Source: Motiliproteus sp036960175
GTDB lineage: Bacteria > Pseudomonadota > Gammaproteobacteria > Pseudomonadales > Balneatricaceae
Direction: 5' to 3'
Length of the DNA: 64,000 nt
NCBI GenBank assembly: GCA_036960175.1
Contig: JBALWH010000023.1
Location: 1-64,000 of the forward strand
The notes below the pieces were generated by a model. That model made no database searches and had not been told where the DNA came from. It was given only the letters and a program-made list of their open reading frames with translations. A program made the position numbers and the translations under genes. Shown here piece by piece: positions 50,995-59,592 of the stretch (within the stretch, counting starts at the first letter, position 1; each line of letters begins with the position of its first letter).

Positions 50995-51416
50995 TGCACA
51001 AAATTTTCACTAATTCTATGCCTCCATAGGAGTGTATTGTTGTCCGTGATTCACGTTTTTGCGTTGTCACCGTTTAGTTTTTGTTTGGCCTGTAGCGGGT
51101 GATTCAGTACTCAAGCGGATAATTCCCGGCGAGCGGGTATAAATGTCACCAAAAGCGGGGAAGATTTCAGTTTTTCAGAGGACATTAAGGCTGTAATGTC
51201 TTATTATTCGCGTTCCCAGAAATTTGTGTTCCGACAGTGATGCAGCCTTCTGTGTATAAAAATTAAGATGCGACTGGTTATTTAAGATCGTCATCAAGGC
51301 TCGACGTTTAGGGTAGCTCAAAGTTATCTCTAAAAAGCGTCCGAGAGCTAAGTAAAGTATTCAGAAACATATAATCTCGTTAGCGACGTGAGAGTTTAAG
51401 CTCTCCGGAGGAAGAA
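50995..51416. other. Long pckA leader/promoter gap
   Basis: No gene is seen. The gap contains an inverted repeat at 51181-51200, a perfect TATAAT -10 at 51370-51375 and a GAGAG/CTCTC stem just before the pckA ribosome site. The position 17 bases upstream of the -10 (GCTAAG) is far from TTGACA, so activator-dependent expression is likely. Confidence 0.5.
51181..51200. promoter_or_regulatory. Candidate operator upstream of pckA
   Basis: GACATTA (51181-51187) and TAATGTC (51194-51200) are perfect seven-base complements with a six-base centre, 170 bases upstream of the pckA -10. Placement fits an activator or remote operator. The regulator is unknown. Confidence 0.4.
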
Positions 51417-53027
51417 ATGTCGACAGTTAAAACCGGATTGGATCTTTCAATATATGGCATCCAGAATGCCCAGGACATTGTTTACAACCCTTCTTACGAA
51501 CTGCTGTTCGAAGAGGAAACTAAGCTTAGTGCCCAAGGCTATGAAAGGGGTGTTGTTACTGAATCCGGTGCGGTCTCCGTTGACACAGGTATCTTCACCG
51601 GCCGTTCTCCCAAGGACAAATATATCGTCAGAGATGATACCACCCGTGACACCGTCTGGTGGTCAGATCAAGGCAAAAACGACAACAAAGCTATCTCCCC
51701 AGAAACCTGGGGTCAGTTGAAAGGCGTTATTACCTCTCAGCTGTCCAACAAGCGCCTGTTTGTTGTTGATACTTATTGTGGTGCTAACGATAACACTCGT
51801 TTGAAAGTTCGTTTTATCACCGAAGTTGCTTGGCAGGCACACTTCGTTAAGAACATGTTTATCCGTCCTTCCGACGCGGAGCTGGAAACTTTCGAGCCAG
51901 ATTTCGTCGTTATGAACGGTGCTAAGACAACGAACCCTAACTGGGAAGAGCAGGGCCTGAATTCTGAAAATTTCGTTGCCTTTAACCTGACCGAGAAAAT
52001 GCAGCTGATCGGCGGCACTTGGTACGGCGGTGAGATGAAGAAGGGCATGTTCTCGATGATGAACTACTTCTTGCCGCTGCGTGGTATCGCTTCCATGCAC
52101 TGTTCAGCCAACAAAGGCGAAAATGGTGATGTGGCTGTCTTCTTCGGCCTGTCCGGCACAGGTAAGACCACGCTTTCTACCGATCCTAAGCGTGAGCTGA
52201 TTGGTGATGACGAGCATGGTTGGGATGATAACGGCATATTTAACTTCGAAGGCGGTTGCTACGCTAAGACCATCAACCTGAGCGAAGAAAACGAGCCAGA
52301 CATCTATCATGCTATTCGTCGTGATGCGCTGTTGGAAAACGTCACTGTAGATGCCAGCGGTAAGATCGATTACGACGATGGTTCCAAGACTGAAAATACG
52401 CGCGTTTCCTATCCGATCTATCACATCGACAACATCGTTAAGCCAGTTTCCAAGGCTGGACATGCCAACAAGGTTATCTTCCTGACGGCTGATGCTTTCG
52501 GTGTGCTACCTCCCGTTTCTAAGTTGACTCCCGAGCAGACTCGGTACTACTTCCTGTCTGGCTTTACTGCCAAACTGGCGGGTACCGAGCGTGGAATCAC
52601 AGAGCCAACTCCGACATTTTCTTCCTGCTTCGGTGCTGCTTTCCTGAGCTTGCATCCGACTCAGTATGCTGAAGTTCTGACTCAGCGTATGCAGGCCTCT
52701 GGTGCAGAAGCCTATTTGGTTAACACCGGTTGGAATGGTACTGGCAAGCGTATTTCCATCAAAGCAACTCGCGCCATCATCGACGCGATTCTGGATGGTA
52801 CTATCGACCAGTCTGAGTTCAGCAGTCTGCCGTACTTCGATCTTGCGGTACCTCAGGACGTGCCTGGTGTTGACAGTAACATTCTTAATCCACAAGACAC
52901 CTACCAAGATGCCAGCCAGTGGGATGACAAGGCTCGTGATCTGGCGAGTCAGTTCATCACTAACTTCAATCGCTTTACTGATACTGCCGAAGGTGAAGCT
53001 CTGGTTGCGGCCGGTCCACAGCTATAA
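51417..53027 (+). CDS. pckA: Phosphoenolpyruvate carboxykinase (ATP)
   Basis: Gluconeogenic enzyme converting oxaloacetate and ATP to PEP, CO2 and ADP. 536 residues. Substrate-binding RSPKDKYIV near 60, the P-loop FGLSGTGKTTLS near 243-252, the metal/nucleotide motif GDDEHGWDDNGIFNFEGGCYAK near 262, and NTGWNGTGKR. The ribosome site GGAGG and ATG are optimal. Codon choice is biased towards C-ending codons in many positions, consistent with strong expression on organic acids. Terminated by an A/T-flanked hairpin. Confidence 0.97.
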   Translation: MSTVKTGLDLSIYGIQNAQDIVYNPSYELLFEEETKLSAQGYERGVVTESGAVSVDTGIFTGRSPKDKYIVRDDTTRDTVWWSDQGKNDNKAISPETWGQLKGVITSQLSNKRLFVVDTYCGANDNTRLKVRFITEVAWQAHFVKNMFIRPSDAELETFEPDFVVMNGAKTTNPNWEEQGLNSENFVAFNLTEKMQLIGGTWYGGEMKKGMFSMMNYFLPLRGIASMHCSANKGENGDVAVFFGLSGTGKTTLSTDPKRELIGDDEHGWDDNGIFNFEGGCYAKTINLSEENEPDIYHAIRRDALLENVTVDASGKIDYDDGSKTENTRVSYPIYHIDNIVKPVSKAGHANKVIFLTADAFGVLPPVSKLTPEQTRYYFLSGFTAKLAGTERGITEPTPTFSSCFGAAFLSLHPTQYAEVLTQRMQASGAEAYLVNTGWNGTGKRISIKATRAIIDAILDGTIDQSEFSSLPYFDLAVPQDVPGVDSNILNPQDTYQDASQWDDKARDLASQFITNFNRFTDTAEGEALVAAGPQL

Positions 53028-53061
53028 GCTGAAAATCTGCTGGCGTTAAGCCAGTCGATCT

Positions 53062-53098
53062 AAAAAAAGGGGGATCTGTAACAGGGTCTCCTTTTTTT
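53062..53098 (+). terminator. Terminator of pckA
   Basis: Seven A and GGGGG (53062-53073) pair with GTCTCC and seven T (53086-53098), allowing two G-T wobbles. An extra CTGGC/GCCAG stem precedes it. It lies 35 bases after the stop. Confidence 0.78.
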
Positions 53099-53385
53099 GT
53101 GCCTGCTTGATTGGTTTTGAGACACCCCGTTATTGCCATCTATTGATATTGGCCGCTGTAGAGCGAGGGATTACAGCGCCTAATCACAGCTATTAGCCTC
53201 TCTGGAGGGGGCTGTCTTTGAACGGTTGGTAATAGGGCGCGTCAGTCGCTGGGAGAGAAGGCGTGAAATATCCGGGTAGGCAAAGTCTGAAGATTTTAAA
53301 TTGAGGCTAAGAGTCGAAGAGAGGGTGATCTGGTTTACCCTGGCTGCTCTTTTAGAGCATAAGAGAACGGTAAAACAGATCGGTG

Positions 53386-53417
53386 CCGGTGGCTGCTTGG
53401 TCGCAGACACCGGATTT
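53386..53417. terminator. Stem-loop downstream of the LbtU-like gene
   Basis: CCGGTGGCTGC (53386-53396) and GCAGACACCGG (53403-53413) form a ten-pair stem with one mismatch. On the plus strand ATTTT follows; on the minus strand there is no T tract. It may stabilise the 3' end of the LbtU mRNA rather than terminate. Confidence 0.35.
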
Positions 53418-53429
53418 TAGCAATTGGAT

Positions 53430-54536
53430 TTAGAAGCTGACTGCGACCTGAGCAACGAAGCTATCTGCGTCTACACCCGTACCACCGTCGGCTACGCTGT
53501 AGTCTTCGTCGTGCCACAACTCAAAGGCCAGAGATACATTTTCATCTAGGTCGGTGCTAGCACCCAGGGATATGCGCTCTTCAGGCTGACCGAGTTCAAC
53601 GGCTTCGTCGGTTTCTTGATAGGCAATGGCGAAGGTGTAATCGCCAGCGTCGAAGGCCACTTCAAGCTGCAGTGCTTCTGGTTCGATATTGCTAGTGATC
53701 TCGGTACTGGTTATCTTCGAGGCATCCAGTTTTTCGATCATCAGGTATTCAGCAATAACGCTGACAGCCCCCAGATTTACCTGACCGTGCACCACAACGC
53801 CAGCGTAGTCTTCGGTGCTGGCGGTCGCGATTTCGCTGATCACATCACTGTCGAGGACATTGCTGATATAGTCGATGCCAACGGCAACGTTATCATTGCT
53901 GTAGCCAACGCTGATACCGAAGTTTTCGACCGCATCATTGCCGCTGTCGATATCGCCATTGAAGGCATAGGCGGCAACCGTCAGGCCTTCATTCTCCCAT
54001 CTCATCAAGGCAGCGGTTTCACCGGTTTCTGCCAGTTCCAGCACCAGCGTGTCGTTGATCATATTGGTTTCAAAGATCCCGAAGGGAACGTATTGCTCAC
54101 CCAGAGTCACCTGGGTGCCGGTACCGCCAATGTCGGTAAAGTTGATGACGGCAACATCCACCTCTAGGTCGGTATCGTCCTCCTCATGTAATAGTACGAT
54201 TTCAGTATCGATGCTATCGGTGATCTGAGCGGCTATAGCCAGCTCTACAGTGGCAACGGTGATATCGCTGTTGGAATCATCAGCCCAATCAGTTTTGTTT
54301 GAGGTAGCGCCTTCGACCTCAACGGTTCCAGAGATAGTCACTCGATCACCAATAGAGGTTTGCTGCGGAGCGGGTTCTTTGGCCTGAACCTCAACGGCTT
54401 CGCGGGCGGCAATTCTTTGTTCCAAAGCAGCAATCTGTCGCTTCAGCATTTCGATTTCTTCACTGCTGGCCATCGTTGGGGCGGAGGCGGTTAGTAGTGT
54501 CATCGCGGAAAGGGCAAAACATGCCTTTTTAATCAT
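53430..54536 (-). CDS. lbtU: LbtU-family siderophore porin
   Basis: Outer-membrane beta-barrel resembling Legionella LbtU, which takes up legiobactin without TonB. 368 residues: signal peptide to TMASS, a coiled-coil/trimerising segment EEIEMLKRQIAALEQRIAARE (about 25-46), then a 16-strand-like barrel with alternating residues and the terminal AQVAVSF ending in Phe. GAGG lies seven bases before the ATG. A good Fur box upstream supports an iron role. Another carbohydrate-type porin is the alternative. Confidence 0.75.
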   Translation of the reverse strand: MIKKACFALSAMTLLTASAPTMASSEEIEMLKRQIAALEQRIAAREAVEVQAKEPAPQQTSIGDRVTISGTVEVEGATSNKTDWADDSNSDITVATVELAIAAQITDSIDTEIVLLHEEDDTDLEVDVAVINFTDIGGTGTQVTLGEQYVPFGIFETNMINDTLVLELAETGETAALMRWENEGLTVAAYAFNGDIDSGNDAVENFGISVGYSNDNVAVGIDYISNVLDSDVISEIATASTEDYAGVVVHGQVNLGAVSVIAEYLMIEKLDASKITSTEITSNIEPEALQLEVAFDAGDYTFAIAYQETDEAVELGQPEERISLGASTDLDENVSLAFELWHDEDYSVADGGTGVDADSFVAQVAVSF

Positions 54537-54610
54537 TTTAGAACCTCAAGGTAAATATTCAGGAAAACCGTTTAGTGTTAAAGGGTAAAAAAACTTGCGC
54601 GCAGCATATC

Positions 54611-54629
54611 CAAGTTGAGAATCATTATC
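54611..54629 (-). promoter_or_regulatory. Fur box upstream of the LbtU-like gene
   Basis: CAAGTTGAGAATCATTATC matches the 19-base Fur consensus in 14 positions, with an unbroken AATCATTATC half. It lies 75 bases upstream of the LbtU start. Iron repression of the porin is the straightforward reading. Confidence 0.7.
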
Positions 54630-54799
54630 AACAAGTGCTTGGGGTACCAATATGCTTTTTGTCTGTATTAGTGATCTATATCGGCTAGACGCTGCGTGCT
54701 ATACAGCGGATACAAAGCTATTCCGGACAGCAGTAACGTCTAATGATATCAATTTTTAGTTCTTCATTTATATCCGGATTATGTTTTAGTAATTCTTGC

Positions 54800-55711
54800 C
54801 TAACCTGTTCCGCATCGATTGATACGCTGCGGTATACGAGCACTATCTTTAGCTCGGTAGAGAGCAATATCCGCCCTTTTTATAGAATCTTTGATATCAC
54901 AATCCCGACACAATTGAGTAACGCCAAAGGACGCAGTAATACCCAGGGCTTGTCGTTATAGTTGAAACTAAATTGTTCAAGTTGTTGGCGAACTCTTTCG
55001 ATGGTTTTTAGCCCGTCAGCTAAGTTCATATCGGGCAGAACGAATAGAAACTCCTCACCACCGAAGCGAGCAACTGTATCGTGGCGCGGGTGCCATCGTC
55101 GAAAATCTTTGCTGTATGCTGGAGTGCCATATCGCCGACGTCATGGCCATAGGAGTCATTGAACAGCTTAAACTGATCAATATCTGCCAGCGCGATACAA
55201 CAGGTGGAATCGTCAATGCGAGACATGCGGTGTTTTTCATGGGCAAGGACTGTATCGACGGTGCGACGGTTCATCAGATTGGTAATGCTAACGAACTGGA
55301 GTCGGTTTATAACTGAAAACTCAAAGATCAGCAGTACCTCTTCAAAGAATTCTTTTTGTATTAGTAAGAACTGCTTATAAATGTTGTCATCTACAGTGCC
55401 TTGTTTATTGAGTTCATCCATCAGCAGTTTTGCGGTGCTATGCAGTTGTTTATGCAGATCATCGATTTCAGGAAAGAACCATGCTGAAACATCTCGTCCT
55501 GCATAATGAGGCTCATCCAGCGGCCGAATTTACAGTACAGGTGGGCGTCAGTTGCGGTAAAAGAGATGCCATTTAGAGGTGTGCGCGTCACCAGGGCAAA
55601 AGTGATCTTTCGCATCCATTTGCTGTGTTCTGCTATTGAACGCTTGATGTCTTCAGACAGCGTCTCAAATTCTTCCCTGCTGATCCGCTCCAGTAAATGC
55701 GCAAGAGCCAT
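54800..55711 (-). pseudogene. dgcZ: Decayed DgcZ-like diguanylate cyclase
   Basis: Relic of a CZB-GGDEF cyclase like E. coli DgcZ. From ATG 55711 the zinc-binding CZB region reads HSKWMRKITFAL and LYCKFGRWM. The frame is then broken near 55485 (one base lost, before a stretch reading WFFPEIDDLHKQLH), near 55092 (one base lost, before DTVARFGGEEFLFVLPD), near 54950 (before GITASFGVTQLC) and near 54870 (an extra CT in a CTCTCT run, before YRAKDSARIPQR). The GGEEF motif survives. Four separate shifts in one gene, while all neighbours are intact, argue for real decay rather than sequencing error. Sequence drift between shifts is still modest, so the inactivation is recent. Confidence 0.85.
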
Positions 55712-55913
55712 CACGAACCTCTGTATCAGGAGTTATGGAGTGATCTACATATGGTAAATACGGTATCCTGAATGCGTAGCTAATTCCTTGATATTGGGTA
55801 AAAATAAGTCGACTAAAATGCTCAAGAAAGCGGCTGTTTTGGGCGGGATTTGAGCAGGTTTTAAGCGGGTTTATAGAGAGGTTTATTGAGATGTTACGGG
55901 GTGGTTAAGAAAT

Positions 55914-55943
55914 AGTGCGGATGAATAAGTACCGATCCGCACT
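55914..55943 (-). terminator. Terminator of the chemoreceptor gene
   Basis: AGTGCGGAT (55914-55922) and ATCCGCACT (55935-55943) are perfect nine-base complements. On the minus strand ATTTCTTAACC follows, a modest T tract. It lies ten bases past the stop. Confidence 0.55.
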
Positions 55944-55952
55944 GTTTTGCTC

Positions 55953-57965
55953 TTATGCTTTGTTGGGTTTTTTCTGTTGTACTTTAAAGCGTTTTACGAC
56001 CGATTCTAGCCGTGCAGATAATTCGGATAGACGGTTACTGGAGTCCTTCAGTTGACTGGAAAATCCACTGGTGTGTTCATAGATATCTCTTATCTGAACG
56101 ATATTCTTATTAATATCTTCAGCCACTGCTGTTTGTTGTTCCGATGCGGTGGCTATCTGCTCGTTCATCTGTGCCTGTAAATCTGCCTTTTCGACGATCA
56201 TCTTAAGATCGCCACGAGCAATATTTATTTCTTCAACACTGGAATCTACCAGCGTTAATCCTCGTGCCATGGCGTCGACAGCCCGCTGTGCTTCGTCTTG
56301 CAGTTTTGACGTGATGGTGGCTATTTCTTGGGTTGATCCCTTGGTTTGAATCGACAAAGAACGAACTTCGTCTGCCACCACGGCAAAGCCCCTGCCTGCT
56401 TCGCCAGCGCGAGCGGCTTCTATGGCTGCGTTTAGCGCCAGCAGATTGGTGCGCTCGGAGATGCTCTCGATGGTTTCAATAAAACTGCCCACTTCAACGC
56501 TGTTTTGTTGCAAGTTCTGGATCACAGATGACGCGGTTCTAAGCTCGTCAGCCAGGTTGGAGATCATTGAAACAGTGGTAGCAACTTCGCGGTCTCCATG
56601 GTGGGCTTGGCTAGTAGCTTCACGAGTAGCGTCTGAAGCGTAGACCGCATTTTGGGATATTTCGTTTACGGTAGCTGTCATTTCATTCATTGCAGTAGCC
56701 ACCATTTCCGTTTGTTGGAAGCCAATTTCCACGTCGTTTACCACCGATGCACTGATTTCAGCTGTGCGTTTTGACGCATCTCCTATTTGGGCGCAAGCAT
56801 CACTGACCTCGGCAATGATGTCACTGAAAGTATCGACCATCTGGTTAAAGGATTCGGATAGGTCACCAAATTCGTCATGTCCGATGACATCGGCGTGCAG
56901 GGTAAGATCATAATCTTTAGTAACTCTACTTACCGTGCCTTGAATTGATAGCATCTCACGACGTAATAATTGAGTGACATAAGATGAAATAATGAGAGTA
57001 ATTAGCAGTGGTAGTATGACCATCGCGACGGCGGTGTAGAGTGCCTGCGTGGCTTTGGCGATCAGTTGTTCGTTATACCCCAAAAGCTGTGAGGAAAGGT
57101 GATCGTCGACCTGCTTTAAAAGGTTAATGCGACCTGTTTTCACCTTGAACCAGTATGTGGGGTCAACATCAAAGCCGCCATTACCGGCTTTGTTTAAGGC
57201 CAGACCCCGGAGTCTAGTTACTTCGGATACATCGGTACCGACCAGAGTCTTATCTAAATAGCGGATATGCTCAGGCAGCGCGTGGGATCTGAAGGCTGCT
57301 TCGTAGGCGTTCTGCTCCGCTAGCAGGCTGACAAAACGCGGGAACATGCCAGGGCTGAACTGATCTTTGGCAAAGGTACTGCTTAATACTGCACGCTCAA
57401 TCCCCGCGCGCTCCTTATACTGCAAAAAACTGCCAAAGGCGGTTGCTTGGCGTACTAAATCGGGTTGGGTGGATTCATTAGCGATGTTATCGATGACGCT
57501 TAGCAGTTGTTTGTTGATCGCGGTGTAATACTTAACGGCGTCACCGAGGCTAATATCCAGAGTGTTTATTTGGCTCCTGATGGTGTTTCGGTTATCCAAA
57601 GACTGATGAATTGTAACCATCAGATTGTTGCTGGTGTCTGAGGTTAAGGTGGAAGATAGATACTGATCTACCTGGCTAAGGGCGGTATCCGTTAGCTGTC
57701 TTTGACTGGCTAGCTTTTCCTTAAAAGCTTTGCCCTTGGAGCCAATATAGCCCGCCGACATGCCGCGTTCTTTCTGCAGTTCATGAACCAGAGCGCTGTT
57801 GTGTTTGGCTAGTTGTGTCAGGCCGTTTAGATACTGCATCTCCTGTTGCAGCTGGTAATTATTGATAATGTAGTTTGTGCCATAAAAGATAAATCCGATC
57901 AGAGGCAGGAGGATGGCAAGGAATAGTTTGAATCTTATGGACCGGTCAACCAATGGCGCGTGCAT
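55953..57965 (-). CDS. Methyl-accepting chemotaxis protein with NIT sensor
   Basis: Chemoreceptor of about 670 residues. Transmembrane helix 1 (about 12-35), a periplasmic NIT (nitrate/nitrite-sensing) domain (about 60-290) with the hallmark LQKERGMSAGYIGSKG, helix 2 (about 310-330), HAMP, and the signalling hairpin tip ISERTNLLALNAAIEAARAGEAGRGFAVVADEVRSLS. The ATG at 57965 has GGAG nine bases upstream; two earlier ATGs overlap or precede that site. The ligand may be nitrate or another anion. No CheR-docking pentapeptide is seen at the C-terminus. Confidence 0.9.
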   Translation of the reverse strand: MHAPLVDRSIRFKLFLAILLPLIGFIFYGTNYIINNYQLQQEMQYLNGLTQLAKHNSALVHELQKERGMSAGYIGSKGKAFKEKLASQRQLTDTALSQVDQYLSSTLTSDTSNNLMVTIHQSLDNRNTIRSQINTLDISLGDAVKYYTAINKQLLSVIDNIANESTQPDLVRQATAFGSFLQYKERAGIERAVLSSTFAKDQFSPGMFPRFVSLLAEQNAYEAAFRSHALPEHIRYLDKTLVGTDVSEVTRLRGLALNKAGNGGFDVDPTYWFKVKTGRINLLKQVDDHLSSQLLGYNEQLIAKATQALYTAVAMVILPLLITLIISSYVTQLLRREMLSIQGTVSRVTKDYDLTLHADVIGHDEFGDLSESFNQMVDTFSDIIAEVSDACAQIGDASKRTAEISASVVNDVEIGFQQTEMVATAMNEMTATVNEISQNAVYASDATREATSQAHHGDREVATTVSMISNLADELRTASSVIQNLQQNSVEVGSFIETIESISERTNLLALNAAIEAARAGEAGRGFAVVADEVRSLSIQTKGSTQEIATITSKLQDEAQRAVDAMARGLTLVDSSVEEINIARGDLKMIVEKADLQAQMNEQIATASEQQTAVAEDINKNIVQIRDIYEHTSGFSSQLKDSSNRLSELSARLESVVKRFKVQQKKPNKA

Positions 57966-58034
57966 ATCCATTATCTCCATATAATGAAATTAGTTTTTCC
58001 GTAAAACGGTAAGCATAGTTTCTGAGTGTAGTAC

Positions 58035-58067
58035 AAAAAACGATTGCCATTGTTGGCGGCAATCGTT
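58035..58067 (-). terminator. Terminator of the DUF938 gene
   Basis: AACGATTGCC (58039-58048) and GGCAATCGTT (58058-58067) are perfect ten-base complements, followed on the minus strand by TTTTTTGTAC. It sits 35 bases past the stop. Confidence 0.8.
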
Positions 58068-58101
58068 GTGGTCGAGCAGAGGTTGATTTAAGTCATCGTT
58101 G

Positions 58102-58692
58102 CTATTTTTTTTCTAAGACAACGATGACGTTATTAGCGGGCAATTCGTAAAGGGTTTTGAGTTCGATGCCATGGATCTCTGCCTCTTCGGCTACTTTCAT
58201 TAGCTCTGGCACTCCCCACTCTGGATTCATGGTTTTGAGGCGCTCATTAAATATCAGATTACTGGCGGCAGTTTCTACATCTGGGCGGATAAACGGGCCA
58301 TAAAACATCACCAATCCTTGGGGACGGAGAAATTTACCCGCATTTTTTAGCAAGCCGCGACAGGCTTGCCAGGGGGATACGTGCAGAAGGTTAATGCTAA
58401 GAATTGCATCTACCGGGTCTATCGACCATTCACTACAGGCATCGATAATCATCGGTGCGTTCATGTTTCTATGCAGAGTGTCGCGTGCATAGGCTTCAAT
58501 GCTCTGCAGCATATCTATATTTATTTCTGAGGGTTGCCAGCGCACGCCTGGAAACTGCTGGCAGAAAAAGTCGGCATGTTGGCCGCAACCGCTGGCTAAC
58601 TCCAGCACCTCGGCACGCTCAGGTAATTCCTGCTGCAGTACCGAGAGAATAGGCTGGGCGTTGCCTGCAAAATGGCCTGATGTTTGTTTCAT
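58102..58692 (-). CDS. DUF938 class I SAM-dependent methyltransferase
   Basis: A 196-residue methyltransferase-like protein of the DUF938 family. Motif I VLELASGCGQHADFF, then WQPSEINIDML, SINLLHVSPWQACRGLL and MFYGPF. Conserved but of unknown substrate. Monocistronic with its own terminator. Confidence 0.88.
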   Translation of the reverse strand: MKQTSGHFAGNAQPILSVLQQELPERAEVLELASGCGQHADFFCQQFPGVRWQPSEINIDMLQSIEAYARDTLHRNMNAPMIIDACSEWSIDPVDAILSINLLHVSPWQACRGLLKNAGKFLRPQGLVMFYGPFIRPDVETAASNLIFNERLKTMNPEWGVPELMKVAEEAEIHGIELKTLYELPANNVIVVLEKK

Positions 58693-58797
58693 GCTGTTAC
58701 TTCCGATGACAATTAATTCTGATTGACCTGGTCGGGTATTGTAGAGGATCAGTCGTTGAGCTGCTTGATGACAGTCAAATCCTAGCCGATAGAGTAT

Positions 58798-59430
58798 TTA
58801 GCCTAGCTGGCATAAACATTGGTCAATAATGCTGTTCCAACGCTCGCTGGAAACGGCTTCGAAGGAAGTTGTACCTATATAGAGCCCGGGTAACACCACA
58901 TCCACTGGCAGTGATCGCAGCAGTTCCAGGCTCTGGATCATATCGGGCTTGCTGCTGCGTTTACCACTGAGATAGGTTTTCCACTGCCCTGCATCGGGGT
59001 AAATAGTGTCGCCGCAGAATAAATAATGCTTTTCGTCCATCGTCAGCAGGTAGCAACTACTACCTGGACAATGGCCGGGGGTGGGAATGGCTTCAAGATT
59101 AGAACGCAGTTGTTGCCGGTTTTTGAATGTAGTCGCTACCTGGCAGTGTTGGGAAACCTCATATTCTTCCAACTGATGGCAGTGCAGAGGGGAGCCGAAC
59201 CTGTCCCGTACACGGTCGCAGTAGGCTGATGCTTCATCCCGATGATTGAGGTACTGGCCCGCCAGCCCGCCTAGGTCTTGGATGAATGCGAAGTTTTGTT
59301 CAATGTTTGAAGAGCTGTAAAACAAAAGGTTTCCTTCTGGCAATGAGACCACATAGGCGCGGGTGCAGACTTCATTGTCAAAGGGGTGATCATCTTCGCT
59401 GTGATAGATCCCAGGATAGAGACGTTCCAT
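58798..59430 (-). CDS. MBL-fold protein with incomplete metal site
   Basis: Metallo-beta-lactamase-fold protein of 210 residues. The usual HxHxDH motif is replaced by LNHRDEASAYC near residue 61. The later TPGHCPGSSCYLL and LFCGDTIYPD are kept, so at most a partial metal site remains. Related subfamilies carry THRDDxxDH here, suggesting drift from that variant. A hydrolase role is uncertain. The gene has no obvious operon partner. Confidence 0.75.
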   Translation of the reverse strand: MERLYPGIYHSEDDHPFDNEVCTRAYVVSLPEGNLLFYSSSNIEQNFAFIQDLGGLAGQYLNHRDEASAYCDRVRDRFGSPLHCHQLEEYEVSQHCQVATTFKNRQQLRSNLEAIPTPGHCPGSSCYLLTMDEKHYLFCGDTIYPDAGQWKTYLSGKRSSKPDMIQSLELLRSLPVDVVLPGLYIGTTSFEAVSSERWNSIIDQCLCQLG

Positions 59431-59592
59431 TGCGATTATCCAATAGCTTTATAGATATATTGTAGTCCGGGAAAATATCCACTGAGGTCCGTAACCTTTT
59501 CTACTCAGAGTCAGTCTACAGTTATTCATAGCAGTTCTGCCTCTGGACGCTTTTTATAGTCGGCCTGGAGAATTAATTGAGTAGGAGGATTT

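Larger units (their letters stand above)
53028..53429. other. Gap between pckA and the LbtU-like gene
   Basis: After the pckA terminator (53062-53098) no credible gene follows. A 76-codon minus-strand GTG frame (53180-53410) has no ribosome site, no promoter and no recognisable product. A stem-loop at 53386-53413 is listed separately. Confidence 0.6.

Noticed and set aside
53180..53410. 76-codon minus-strand GTG frame
   Set aside because: No Shine-Dalgarno, no promoter, no recognisable composition, and its start lies within a stem-loop.
53616..54167. 183-codon frame antisense to the LbtU-like porin
   Set aside because: Long only because the porin codon pattern avoids stops in that frame; the porin has signal peptide, barrel end and Fur box.
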